64,000 bases of DNA from Sphagnum compactum (GCA_965153455.1 OZ234503.1:2232001-2296000); one strand, 5' to 3'; positions 47,142-60,840 are shown, numbered from the stretch's first letter. Notes: a model not told the origin generated them from the letters alone. Numbers and translations: made by a program.

Positions 47142-49450
47142 ATGGGTAAAGAACCTGAGAGGTACGTGGGTGTTGTGTCCTTAGCTCCTCCTTTCTATCG
47201 CAACCTAGCAACCAGATGCTTGGGTTATATCTTGGGGATACCACACATTCAAGTTGTGCAATTTGATCACAAAGCTATTGGGGGAAATCTGCCGTAACCT
47301 TTTGCATTCTAAACTCTGGAATACCCAAATTTTTTCACATCTCTTCATTATTGTAGGCCTGTCGCTCTACTTTCAATACTGAGGACAATTGTGAAAGTTG
47401 TTTCGTATCAGTATAGGTCTCCTCCTGTCTCTTGTGCTCGGCTCAAGCGTTTTTGGTCAAGACTACAGCTTAGACAAGGTTTTCCTCGTTTGCCATGAAT
47501 GCAACCTACATTTGCGTTGGATGCATTAGTATTCATAAGCCTCCTTCAGGATCTTTTCCCTTGGCCTTATTGTTTGTTCTTCCAGATCAATTGAAACCAG
47601 TCAGTTCCTGAATTTCTATAAAATAGTACAACCTAAGCTATGATGTGATAAGTGGTAACAAACATGAAATTAGCCTCTCCTAAGGAATCACTCTTTCTCT
47701 CAACGTTAATGGGAAGATCTGCTGGCTGATTTGCAAATATTTTTGTTGTTTCTCCATGTTATTGTTTTCAAGGGGATTACTTTTTCACGCTGACCGGTTC
47801 TTGCTGCACTTTTGTCAGATCTGAAATGTTCATAAGTATTGAGTACTGAGGGTGTGATCTTCGCTTCTGCAATTGACGGTCTCAATTTTGTCTTGGATAT
47901 ATTCTCTTAGTTGTGTGCTCTCTCGGAAGCATTTTTGAAAGTGAGATGCATTTTTGAAAGTGAGATGGTTTCAGGTGGTGGTCCAAAGACACAGTGGCAG
48001 TGGTGACAGGAGCAAACAAAGGGATAGGCTTGGAGATTGTCCGCCAATTGGCGAAGGAGGGTATTACTGTTGTGCTTACAGCTCGCGATGAAACCCGTGG
48101 TAAAGAGGCCCTTGAATCTTTGAAACGTCAAGAGCTTCACAATGTGAATTTTCATCCTCTTGATGTTGCTAGCCAAGAGTCCATACTAAAACTTGCAGAA
48201 TGGCTGCACAAGACCTATGGAGGCATTGACATTCTTGTAAGCAAATTTGAATCACACAAACTCCTCAAACATTTTGCTTTTGTCTTGTGCTAAGTGAAAC
48301 AATTTTTTTGAGTTTCAACAAATTAAATCAAATAAAGTTGTTTGTGAAAGTTGAAGCATATGTTAAGGACTGAAATTTTAAGGGGATTCAATTGGAAAAC
48401 TTCAAGTTGATGGGTTATTGATGTTCTATTTCCTACTCTAGATCAATAACGCAGGCATTTCAAGGCTTCATAAGGACACGACCTTTGAGAATGTGAAACT
48501 TGTATTGGACACAAATTATTTTGGTGTCAAAAATGTCACAAAAGCTCTACTTCCTCTTCTCCGTGATAATACACCTGGTGGTGCTCGAGTTGTTGTTGTG
48601 GCATCTACCGGTGGCCAACTCAAGGTAATTTGCTTGGGTGTGCCTACTCCACAACCACTCATGAATGGTCGTCTTTTCTGCACTTGAAGGAAATCTTTGG
48701 CTCTACTCCACATGGATAGGTCTGCAAGGAGAATTAAGTTTTCTGTTTTTTAGGGAGCCATATCTAGGTAGAATCTCAAAAACATTGTGAATGGTTATGG
48801 ATTACTAGACTATGAAAACTACTATTAATTGAATCGGATATCCATGCCATTTTGAGCAAACCAATAAGCAAAAGAAGTCGCATTGATGAGAGTCTTGGTG
48901 TGACAAGTTGATTGTTTGATTCATAATTCCTTAACTATAAGTTGACCCCCACGTCCAGGGTTGTGCATATTCTGATTATGTTTGATGTATGTTGTTGTGT
49001 GTGTGTGCCAAACTTCAGCACCTAGAAAGCAAGGATTATGTTAAAACTCTCTCTGACAGGGAGCACCTTACTGAAGACTTTGTTGATAGTTTTGCAAATC
49101 ACTACTTGAAGGATGTTGCAAATGGGTTTCAAAAAGAAAGGGATTGGCCCATTTGGAGCGATTGGGTCAATTCACGACATGGAAGGTGTGCAGAGGACTA
49201 TACAGTTTCCAAAGTTGCAATTAATGCTTATGTGAGTGCCTTACATAACATTCTTGTTGCCCAACCTGGAAGAGAAAAAAAGATCAACATGTTCAGCTGT
49301 TGCCCTGGTCATGTCGCCACAGATATCAATGAGAACACAGGAGTGAAAACAGTTGAAGAAGGTGCTGATACTCCAGTATGGTTAGCACTCCATTCTCCAG
49401 AAGGAGGTTCTGGGAAATTCTGGAAGGAGAGAGAAGTACTTGACTTTTAA
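47142..49450 (+). CDS. SDR-D: short-chain dehydrogenase/reductase, intact
   Basis: Same family and four-exon layout as SDR-A. Exons are 47142-47161, 47975-48236, 48442-48624 and 49019-49450, with GT-AG introns of 813, 205 and 394 bp, giving 298 aa. Exon 1 encodes MGKEPE plus the AG of Arg7, and exon 2 continues WWSKDTVAVVTGANKGIG. TGANKGIG is at 18-25, Arg44 is present, NNAG is at 96-99, Ser149 (VVASTGGQLK) and Tyr216-x3-Lys220 (YTVSK). The C-terminal CCPGHVATD segment and the TVEEGADTPVWLALHSP block are typical of carbonyl reductase-like SDRs. It is probably an NADPH-dependent cytosolic reductase of an unknown carbonyl substrate. It differs from SDR-A in the region after NNAG and in exon 4 (RHGRCAEDYT against PYGRPAETYS), so substrate range may differ. 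Confidence 0.88.
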
Positions 49451-51310
49451 TGTCAATGTTGTTTTGGGGTCCCATTTCCTCTAATCCCCCATCCCAATCT
49501 CCTACAGTTTCCCAACTCTATTTAGGAGTTGCAAATATATTGGAAACTGATATAGAATTTTGTACATAAAGGAAAATAAAGTGATGATGTTCCCACATAT
49601 TCCATGTACATCTTTTTCCTACATGAACTTTATATAATGTTTCCACATAATCTATAGATTTCTTAATCACACGTTTTGCAATTACTATATGAGCTTCCCA
49701 TTTGTGTTCTAGCTAAATTGAAGTGGATATGTAATGTGCTTGTAAATTCTGAAGTTGACACTTTTAGTTGGAAAAAAAAATTCATTAGGATTGGGAGACC
49801 GACAAAGAAACTTCACATTGCAAATTGTAACCATGTCACACCACTCAAATGAAGTACAATATTGACGAAAGGTTGCACTCAAGGTACAATATTGATGGTC
49901 TTTAATAAACATGAAGAGGGAATTCTATTACTGGCACCAACTTTGGGTAAGTTCTTATTTGGGGGTTTGAGTGCATGCTTCAGAAAATGCAGTCTCTTCC
50001 CATATTTAACATTCCGAATTATTCAATTTTACATACATAAACTGTATAAAATTCACATAGGTGGAAAATTATGTTATATCATGGAGATTAGCCAAGGTCT
50101 TCAAATGCCCTTAATGTGTGGGAATAATAAAATTCACATTCACATTTCAACATATGGATTTGGAATTTCTTGTTCTTTTCACACCCTCTTCAAACTTCTA
50201 GTGTGAAAATTTCATATCTTGATCACTATACTTCTTGGCATAGCTTAGAGATTCAACATAATGTTCAATTATTCCCTCTTTCACAAACTTGAATTCAAAC
50301 TAGAGAGATATGTTAGCATGAATCTTCATGTTTTATTTATATCTATTGGAATTGCAAAGAAGGCTTGATTGAAAGGGTGAGACCATTTGTACTAAAGGTA
50401 TGAATCATGCAACCAAACTTTAAGAAAAAATGTCATTATACTAGTCCTCAGAGGACCATATAGTGAAAGTTGTGAAGAATTTTTTAAAAGATTAAACTAT
50501 GAAAAACCTATGTACATATTATCACCCCAAATGAAGCTTCAAGAGTAAGACTTTAACAAGCCAAAAGTTTCCTATGACTTTACAGTGTGAACAGTGAACT
50601 GATGATTCATCCAGGAAGGTAAAGACAAAAAAAAGATATGAATTAAAAATGATCTATTCTGAAAAATGAGGAATAATACACAAGATTGACATGGTGTTCT
50701 TTCATTTCAACAAGAATCCTATTTATGGATGAATCTGTTTTAATTACGTCTAGTTATATTTTCATCTTTCTAGTAATATGGTCACCAAACTCATTAAGTT
50801 TTGCCACATGTGTTTTTGTTGATTTTTGCAATTAAGTCCTCCTTGATCTATTTTTATCTATGCTTCTAGACATACGGTGATAAGGTTATTGGTGATTGGC
50901 TTATTTGTGACTATTGGATCAAATCAAGTTGATCACATGGATGACATTCCCCCTTATCAAATATCTTCAATCCTCACATCTACATGCAACTGGTGTGCTT
51001 GACTACTAGCAATGGTTTTGTGAGTAGGTTTGTAGACATATAAAAAATGCTACAATATTCAAGTTTTATTTCACCTGTAACTATTTTTTTTTAATGTAAT
51101 ATATGCTAGATGTCAATATGTTTTTAGTCTAGTATAGTGGAATGAGTTCTTAATGAAAGTGATGTTCCTTTGATTGTCAATTGATATCATTGTTGCCCTT
51201 GGTTGAGAGAATCCGTGAGCTCTCCTAAAATTTCTATAGCCATATAATTTCATTCATAATTTTGGAAGTAGACATGTATTTTGCTATTGTTGTTGATAGT
51301 GCAATAATAT
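49451..51310 (+). repeat. 3' flank of SDR-D
   Basis: Colinear with 41042-43760 (unit C) and in its first part with A and B. The shared ORF appears at 49862-50206 (MEISQGLQMPLMCGNNKIHI). No separate gene was recognised. Confidence 0.6.
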
Positions 51311-54296
51311 GTTGTTTTTTGTTTGACCAACTTATAGCTATGTTGGTTAGGAGGAAGCAAAAACCAATTGTTGATCATTGAATATCCAAATCACCACCCT
51401 AATCAAAACCACAAGACTCATTGACAATTGTTTCACTATCAACTTCACTTTATATTCCTAAATAATGAAGTTAATATTCTTTACTTCTTTACAAGTACCT
51501 CAAAACACTAAAAGGAATCATGTCCATTTCAACCCATGCATTTGCAACTTTAGATATGACTATCCTCCGTGGCATTTAATAAAAATGATTTGTAGTCACA
51601 TAAACGATTATAAAGTGGTTTGCAATTGCATATGCAATTTACACTTGCGACTAATGTCGATTTGGATGAAAATGAAAATGAAAAATACACTTATATCATC
51701 CATTTTTAGTGGCGTCCCAAAATAGATGAAAATGTAATTGTTTTTGCAACTTGGAAATTGGTTCAAGAACCATTGGACACCATGTGAAATCTTTTCAACT
51801 TGATTTGCAAAGTTATAAAGCCTAGTCGCAAATGCACATGTAATTAAATGTGAAAAAAATTGAGTTGGCTAATGAAATTGCTAGATTTAGGGGTTTAGTT
51901 ATTTATGCGAAAAAGGATTCAAGCACAAATGCTACTACCTATAGCCATCTAACAAACTAAATTTATGCAAACTTTTGATACACATGTACCTTTCAAAAAA
52001 ATGACATGCAAAAGGAATTGCATTATTTCTTTCAATGTGAAAAGGAGCGTAGATCAAAACATGATGTGTGCACAGTCTTTAAGTATATTGAACAAAATGA
52101 CAATGTTAGATGGAAAGTCACTGAAGTTGTTGACCATATAGTTATATGTGATTATTAAGTTCTTATTCCTCTTGCACATACATACCCACTTCTCAAATGC
52201 AAATGCAATTGAAGCATATCAAAGCACCCATATGCTTGAATTAAGGATGAAGCAAGTTTTGGTTAAAAGAAAAGTTGTTATATGATACTCAAAGAGTCAA
52301 ATTGGAAGGGATACTCATTTATGGCAATTTCACTACTAGCTTAGGGTTTCCTACATAGACAAGACCACCAAACACTTGCGTAACAACCATTTCTTTGATT
52401 TTTCAACATCATATAAGCACCAAAAGCATAATCATGAAAAGCATAATGCTTTTAACAGAGTTCAAAATTGTGTAGCCACCTAATTGGTTGCATAAATGCA
52501 TAGATTGTTTAGTTACACATTGATATAATTTTGTAGAAAAAAGAAGATTTCAACATCAAATAGTGGGAGAAAATGTAAGTTTGTGTAGCTTCATGAGCAC
52601 AAGTTGTGGTTTAAGAGTTACCACTACATCCAAATCACGTGATCCATTAGAGATGCATATATCCACATTGCTAAACATCAATCCGTTTCCAGTACTTTTA
52701 TGTAGACATATGCTACAACAAATTTCATTACCTAGAAAAAATTACCTTGGATAATAAAAATCATGTTGCACTTGGTATATCAAAATAATGTTGGCATGAT
52801 GAATTGCTTCACAAATTTTGCCATACCATACCATATTCCTACATTCAAGATTTTGCCATTCCATACCACATTCCTACATTCAAGAATGATAAATTATCAG
52901 TCGATAGAGCACATAGGAATCGCACCTCATAAAAAGTAAATGAAGATTGATGGCATAGTTAGCTACCCTTAATGATAATGTACCTAATCATAGATAAACA
53001 ATTTCCCAATGAACCATGTTCAAAAGTGCATTGATGATGATTCAAAATGCATCAGATTGTATTTATAAACCATAAAACTAAATTTGGCCTTGATTTTCAT
53101 ACAATAGCTCAAAATCTTGGAGCTTCTGTACAAAAACCAATGCCAAATTTGTTGCCATTAGTTGGCACTCCTAAGCAGACTAATGGGAGACTCCAATCAC
53201 AACCCTAGATTCAAGATCACCTATGGCTATCTAATGAAATCCTGCATCATCATAGATGATGTGTAGATTAGATGCATGCATATGTAGAATGCAATCAAGT
53301 GAACCCACAACTAAATTCTAAGTGACTACAAAATTTAATAAATAAGTTCCCTACAAGAACATAAGGAATAAGTTGGGTGGATGGGGGGGGGGGTGAGCTT
53401 TGTCATCATGGCCACCATTATCAGATTTTGGCACAACTTCTTTTGAAGATCCAAAAGGCATTATGCACATTGACTCTACAAAGGGTGTTTGGTATGTTCA
53501 TTTATTACAACCTATAAAATTTCACATAAACAACCACAAACACTTAGAAGAAACCAGTAATGTAAAACAATAAACAAAAAGCCTCACTAACTAATGCTTG
53601 TTAATATGCCTATGAAACAGCCCTAAATAAAACCCCAGATCTTAGCACAATAAGGTTTGCAATCAACCTTCCTACCTGCACCCAAGATTACATATCAGTC
53701 ATGGCTTTTGTGTGCTTTTGGAAGCTCGATTCAGTGAGAGCATCTTCAAACCCTAAGATTTAAACCCTAATGCCCGATTTGACAAAAAACATATTTAAGT
53801 ATGCACAACTATTAACTACAAAGACCTAAAGGAAACACCTTCCATGAAATCTCTACATGACTATAGTGTAAATGCTCACAAACTACAGTATAAACTAAAT
53901 CAAATCACATCAAATCAAAGCAAAGCTTCACGTAAACCTTAATCCAAATCACACCCCCAAACATAAAGAGACTCACGATGGCATCCTAACTACCTCCTTT
54001 AGCATTTTTTACACCCATACAACCTTCATTTCCTTGGCTTGCTGATGAACCTACTATACCCTGAAAAATGAAATGGCACTTTTGGGCTTTGGAAAAAGGC
54101 GTTTATTGAAACATAATTGGTATAGCTCTTTTGCCACCTAAATTTGATAATCACAAATATCATCAATTGAATTTTTCATTTGGCCCACTATAAAAAGATA
54201 TATATAACTTGTGTCTATATATATATAATAAAGTATATAAGCATGATTGTTGTACAAGCAATAGTCAAAGGTTAGTGGCCATTTACTTTTAGAGCA
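51311..54296. other. AT-rich intergenic spacer
   Basis: No gene was recognised. It contains a 36-bp tandem duplication at about 52818-52885 (TTTTGCCAT.CCATACCA then ATTCCTACATTCAAGA) and a G tract at 53384-53395. Short TATATA runs lie at 54198-54236. Confidence 0.45.
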
Positions 54297-54480
54297 CACT
54301 ACTAGAAAAAGTGATTTTTTTTATTAGCAAATTTGAACAAGGGTCAAAAAGACAAATTTGTCATTTTGGACAAGTCAATTTCAACATGTCCATTGTGACC
54401 GGGATGGTTTTTTTGACTAGGAAAGTATGGACCATTTGATTGGTCATTTTGGCTAATCAAATTTCTACCCGTATCAAAAA
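54297..54480 (+). mobile_element. Possible CACTA transposon left end
   Basis: CACTACTAGAAAAAGTGA is the classic plant CACTA/EnSpm terminus. It is followed by subterminal words such as GTCAAAAAGACAAATTTGTC. The matching TTTCTAGTAGTG end was not found nearby, so only one terminus may remain. Confidence 0.4.
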
Positions 54481-54519
54481 AAAAATTGTGGCAAGTACGT
54501 ACATTGTAAAAAGGTGAGA

Positions 54520-54680
54520 ATGTAGGTAGTTAGGTTGTAAAAAGGCAAGTAAGTAGGTAGGTAGGTCATAAAAAGGCAAGCAAGTACGTGGTGGTAACCT
54601 AGCTTAGCCTAACTTAGCTTACCTTATCCTATTTGACCTACCTTAACTGTACTTAACCTAGAATATCCTACTTAGCCTAT
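54520..54680. repeat. GTAGGT / ACCTAC-type repeat with strand switch
   Basis: The left half has AGGTAGGTAGGT with a TAAAAAGGCAAG(T/C)AAGTA module repeated. The right half is the complementary type (CCTAGCTTAGCCTAACTTAG then CTTACCTTATCC). The two halves could pair imperfectly. Confidence 0.5.
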
Positions 54681-54967
54681 TTTAAGGCCACCCAGTGAAC
54701 TACTGGGTTTTGAAAGAAATAAATAAGGGAGCCAAAGAAAAAATTGTTATTATTCTCCTTAGGTAAGTAAAAAACTTCAACACAAAAGGACTATCCAATC
54801 TTAGTAAGGTAGCCTCATAAACTTTCTATAGAAACAAACTTGAAGCAAACATGTAAGAAAAAATACTTACATACAAAAAGTTAGAATATTGTAAATGGGT
54901 GTAATCATATTATCATGTATCAAAAACAGTCGTAACCACTACTTTATTTTTTGAATTTTGGAATGTA

Positions 54968-54999
<32 letters not shown>
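54968..54999. repeat. (AAT)n microsatellite
   Basis: About ten uninterrupted AAT triplets. Confidence 0.95.
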
Positions 55000-55002
<3 letters not shown>

Positions 55003-56528
55003 GAATATTTTTTTATAAAATGTTATTGTGAATACATTATGTACATATCGGAATCAATCTAATGAGTGAAAAATACATATAAGGACTTTTAACCTCTTGT
55101 AACTACTACTTAAAACCTATATAAATCAACGTAAAAATAGTTTTAACACTAAAAACACAATTTGAAAATATTTTTTAATGATATATTTTGGGATTTTTTT
55201 AATATACACCTTAACATAATAGTATTAAGAAATTTTTTTAAATTAATTTTTTTTGAAACATGTATTGAAAAAATTCTAAGAATATTCTAAGAATAAAGCA
55301 ATGGTCTAAGGGGACACATGTGTAATAACGTGGTGGGACCCAAACATACGAAGGAAACTAGTTGGTCCCTTCTAGGACCTAGAGTGGAGGTAGGCCTAAC
55401 ACCCAATTTTATGAAGGGTATTCATATTTTTGCCCTTTCAATTGTTGGGTCATTTTTTTTCTTTTTCTACCAAGTAAATTAGATGTGTACTTCATGGTCA
55501 TAGCCAAGAAAAAATAAAACAAAGTTTTGTTTCAAAACCCTTTTAAATTGATGTTCAATAAATATAATAAACAATGCAAAGTGAGTGAAGGGCATCTCAA
55601 TTCATATTTTTATAAAAGTCAAAATTTTGTAAGGTGTGTAATGATTCTAAAAATAATGTGTGTTTTAATATTGTGGTTGGTTTTGGAAATTGAAACAACA
55701 AAATTCAATTAACATTCATTGGGATTTGGATTGCATATTATTGATTTTATTAATTAGATGTGGGTACATCTCATATTAATTTTCTTAAAATCTAAACTTT
55801 GAAACAATCATGAGCAAATAAAAGTTCAAATGAATTTTAAAAATATCTATATACATGAAGGAAGGTTGTTTGTTTGTTTTGTTCCAATGGTTCATGAAAC
55901 CAAGGTCATAATGACACAAGGAATTAAATTTGAAAATTTTTATTCTTCGAAAAATAAGATTAACGAATAGTTGTAGAAGGGCACAAGTTGTCAACATGAA
56001 AGGCATGTAGTTAGAATACATGATAAATGTGCATAATATTATCTAACCTTGATGCCAATTTTGTAAAACATTTCATACTAAATGTAACATATAAGATTCC
56101 AATTGTGTATGTATCAATTATCAAAATGTTTTTACCAAATTACAAATATGTTTTAACGACAAATGTAATTAACTCTCAATATTTATTAAACATTTCATAC
56201 ATTAAAGATGTAAACTAAAAATGTAAGTATAATATTTGGTATACATGTGGTATTTTTGTAAGAAATGACATCTTTATAATTTTAAAAGTATAACTCAACC
56301 TAAAATTTGAACCTAGAAAAATATGCCCAATTTGTGCATTGAGTTGAATGGAGATTGGTAAAACTAATCAAAAGAATTGCACATAGTGCATACTAGATTA
56401 CAATGATGCATGTATTAGTATTTCAATTTACAACAATGTTCACATTTTCTAAAAACCATGGCAACATGAGTTGTATGTCCAAGGGTTGAAGATTGTTAAC
56501 AATTTTCAAATTTTTTTGACTCGTGATT
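55000..56528. other. AT-rich intergenic spacer
   Basis: No gene was recognised. 56320-56400 resembles segments at 58.60 and 60.28 kb (TTGCACATAGTGCATA after a GGAGATTGGT.A word), so the degenerate repeat field starts before the helicase remnant. Confidence 0.4.
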
Positions 56529-57374
56529 TTAAATAGCATTACATACACTAATCCTCATGCAAAAGATTCCTGGATATGTATCATCACTTTGGATGATATC
56601 ATTGCACCTTGGGATTTTGTGCCCTATATTTGCATAACCTAACATTAGAGGAAATGATGTTTCGTAAAAATGTCCTTGAGAATCATATTTGTTTTGAATT
56701 GATTTTTTCTGATCTATTTGCATGTATCCTGATGGATTGAGTGCAACGGAAATGCTACAAACATTACTTTCTAAATCAAACTCTAACTTTGTTACAATTC
56801 TAGTGGTTCCATTTGTAGCACCATTTTTTAAATCAATGTTTTCAATTAACATAACCAATGCTCCCAATGCAACATGTTGCATGTGATTGAATCTTTTATT
56901 GTTCACCCAAGATTGAATGAGTTCAACATTCCTTGCAATTGTCTAAAAATTGAATAGCCTAAATTTGGTCAACTGGAAATTTTTTGTGAAGAATCAAATT
57001 GTTGTTATAATCAACATCCTTCCAAGGTGTGCAAAGTATTGTTGTTTTGTCATCAATGTATTGTTCTACTAATTCTTCATCAATGTAACAATTGTTCAAA
57101 ATTAATGAAATTTTTTCTTCTATTGATGCTTGATAATGGATTATGTTAAAAAAAGAACAGTATTTTGGATTCTCAACATGTCTTATTGAAGTTTCCAAAG
57201 TATCATACGTTGTAGAATTCTAATCAATCACAATATAAACATAATGCTTTTGGCAATAATGTTTTGTGTTTAACAGATGGCAATGACATATTGCTGGAAG
57301 TTGTGCATGATCGCCCACCAAAATCATTAATTTAAAATGATACAGTTCATTTGTATCATTCGCAATTTGAAACT
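56529..57374 (-). pseudogene. PIF1-type DNA helicase remnant
   Basis: The minus-strand reading gives ANDTNELYHFKLM, then ILVGDHAQLPAIC (a GDxxQLP motif), then a TAG at 57222-57220. It continues in the same frame with TTILCTPWKDVDYNN. After a frame shift near 56940 it reads ALGALVMLIENIDLKNGATN, then GTTRIV, and finally SFPLMLGYANIGHKIP in place of the usual AYAxTxHKxQG. This is the C-terminal half of a PIF1/Helitron-type SF1B helicase. The Walker A half and any Rep domain were not found. It is clearly inactive. It may come from an autonomous Helitron or from a PIF1-like gene copy. Confidence 0.7.
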
Positions 57375-60300
57375 AGATTACAAGTGGTTTTTTACTAATA
57401 TGTATAGTTATAGGCTATATAATTATTTGGAAAATATTTGAATGAATCCATATTAAATAGGATTAATCTTTTTTTAAAAATTAAATAATATAAAATTTTT
57501 CATTTAAGAAGTTTTTATGAAATATTACATATACCATTCATTATAAATCATTTGATTTTGTTACTAGTATCAATTGCCATACATGCTTCAATTGCAATTA
57601 TTATTATTATCCATAACACCTTTTTCCAAAAACATTTAAATTTCATCAAACCCAAAATATATGTTTTGCATATAATCATTCAATATGATTCCTTTCATCT
57701 ATTTTTGGTGTGATATGTAATCCTTTGAGAATTATCGTTTTTTTTTTTGAAATCAATTCCAAATTCTTTACTTCACATTTGAAATTATTTAAATTTTATT
57801 TTAAAAAGCTCATTCAATTGTTTTATATTTATATTGAAATATGAACATATCCTGATTACTGGACCAAAACACAACATTAACATTATTTTATTGATTATCA
57901 ATTCTTATTTAACATGTGAAATTATTTGAAAATTATTTTCAAATATTCTATTTTACTATTGATGTTTATGTTTCGCTTGCATTTCAATTTCGTAAGATTA
58001 TTTTGATTTTATAAAAAGATTCAATGTTGTAAGATTTTTAAGAACCTTATTTTCAAATGTCAATTGTAATTTTACTATTTTCAACCTTTATTTTTTTGGG
58101 TATAATAAAATAAATTAATTAGTATCAATTACCACATGACATTTTTTAATCTATTACAACTAATGATTTTCCATAACACATTTTGCCAAATACTTTCAAA
58201 CTTCATCAAAGCCTAAATGTATATTTTGCATGCATTCCTTCAATATAGTTATTTTCATGTGGTATGATATTTAATGCTTTGAAAATCATAAATGTTTTTG
58301 GGTCATTAGTTACAAATTTTTTATTTCACATTTGAAAATGTTTGAAATTCATGTCCATAGTAAAACAATCATTCTGTTGTTTTATAATGTTATTGAGATT
58401 ATGCATATTTCAAGAATATTAAACCAACAAAGCACATTACATCATTCTATCAACTATCAGTTAGCTTTTTTAAATATGCGAAATTATTTGAAAATTACAT
58501 AACCTTTTATTGTGGTGATTAATTTTCATCATTTTCGGAAAAGATAAATTCAATCATCATCTTTTATAAATTTCATGTGTAAGGTTTAAAAATATTCACA
58601 TTGAGTGGAAAGGAGATTGGTGATATAAATCATATAAATTGTACATAGTGCATATTAGTTTCAATGTTACATTCTAGAATTTTCAAACTTGCACATTTAA
58701 TTTGAAGAAATATATATATATATACCTTTTGATGTTTATCAATTGATTTTATGTTCGAAGTTTAAACACATTTGCAATAATTTGAGAATATATGTAAACC
58801 CTAAATAATAACTTGTGTTATATTGAAAATGAAGACGCCATAAATTGTACAATACAAATTCCAAGTACATATGTGAAATTTTTGTTCATGCAATTCAATA
58901 AAAAGCGTTATCAAATAATTATTTTCCCAAAAAATTACTAATAATACTTTAATATATTTGAAGACAAAATTATTTGAAAATTACACTCGAATATTTTATT
59001 TTACTATTGATGTTTATGTTTCGCTTGCATATTCAATTTTGTAAGATATTTTGAGTTTATAAAAAAATCAATGTTGTGAAATTTTTTAAAAAAATTCTTT
59101 TCAAATGCCAATTGTAATTTTACTATTTTCAACCTTTTTTTGGGGGTATATTTAAATATATTAGTTAGTGTCAATTATCACATGACATTATTTAATATAT
59201 TACAATTATAATGATTTTCCATAACACTTTTTGCTATGTAATTTCAAACTTCATGAAAGCCCAAATATACATTTTGCATGTATTCATTAAATATAATTAC
59301 TGTCATGTTTTTGTGCTATGATATTTAAGGTTTTGAAAATCATAGATTGTTTTTTGGTCATTAGTTACAAATTCTTGACTTCACATTTGAAAATGTTTCA
59401 AATTCATGTCCATAGTAAAACAATCATTCCATTGTTTTATATTGTTGTTGAAATTATATTGTTATTAAACCAACATAAAAAATTAGCATCATTCTATCAA
59501 TTATTGGTTAACTTTTTTAAATGTGTGAAATGATTTGCCGCACTTCTAGGGCAAAAATCAAAGGAGGAATAATTTTACTATTTGGAACATCTTGGGACAT
59601 TTGAATCTTGGGAACATATTTGGATTTCATAAATACTAGGAATACATAATATATTGGGAACTTGGTGTGAAAAAATAACATGGAAGAACTTCATGTGAAC
59701 TTAGTGGAAAGATATTTAAAACATCGAAATATGATTCTAATTGCACTTTTGATAAGTGGAGACACAACATACTTCTATGTATTAAACATATATTGTTTTA
59801 AGTTAATATGAACTTAGATTAGTCATTTAATGAGCACTAAATCTATCAATTTTGTTGTTGTAACTAGGAAAATTTTAATATTGTCATTTAACAACATGTA
59901 TGCCATTTGGCAATTTTTTGATTGCTAGGTATTGTTCTAGTTAATATACTTGCATTTTGATATTTCATAACATACAAATGCAGAAGACTTTGAATTGGAT
60001 AACTATTTCTTTAGTTATTAAATGTCAAGATGCACATATTTATGCCCAATTATAGATATGGAATTGATACTTTGATGCCATTTATATTAGATTTTTTGAA
60101 TATTGAAAGTCATAGACTTAACCTTAAATAATGACTTACAATATTTGTGTATAATTATATTAATATGATGGTACATGTATTTGATACATTTGTATAAATA
60201 TATATTTATAAATTACCAAAGGAATAGAACTCAACTTTGGATTTGAACCCATAAAAAATGCACCTAATTTGCACATCGAGTGGAAAGGAGATTGGTGATA

Positions 60301-60840
60301 CCAATCATATGAATTGCACATAGTGCATATTTAGTTTCGATGCTACATTCTAGTAGTTTCAAACTTGCACATTTAATTTGAAGAAATATATATATAAACC
60401 TTATGATGTTTTATCAATTGATTTTGTCATTATCTATTTCAATGCATCTATTTTTATTTCTATTGATTTTATGTTCAAAGTTCAAACACATATGCAACAA
60501 TTTGAGAATATATGTAAACCCTAAAGAATAACTTGTTTTATATAAATAATGATGATGTCATAAATTGTACAAAGCAAATTCCAAGTACATATGGGAAATT
60601 TGTGTTCATGCAATTTAATAAAAAAGTTATAATTCAAACTTGCACATTTAATTTGAAGAGACATATATATAAACTTTACAATCTTTTATCAATTGATTTT
60701 GTCATTTTCTATTTTGATGTTTATATTTTTATTTCTATTGATTTTAATTATTCCAAAAAAAATTGATAATACTTTAATATATTTGAAGACGTATAATGAT
60801 GATGCATATTAGGTTTCATACACATAAATTCTTTCTTTCT
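57375..60840. repeat. Degenerate kilobase-scale tandem repeats, very AT-rich
   Basis: Diverged segments recur in the same order and strand. A GTTTATGTTTCGCTTGCAT block occurs at about 57965 and 59009. A CCATAACAC..TTTT block occurs at about 57613, 58163 and 59220. A CATAGTAAAACAATCATTC block occurs at 58355 and 59412. A GAGTGGAAAGGAGATTGGTG block occurs at 58603 and 60282. An ATATGTAAACCCTAAA block occurs at 58790 and 60509. Spacings cluster near 1.05 kb and 1.7 kb. No gene was recognised. Confidence 0.6.
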
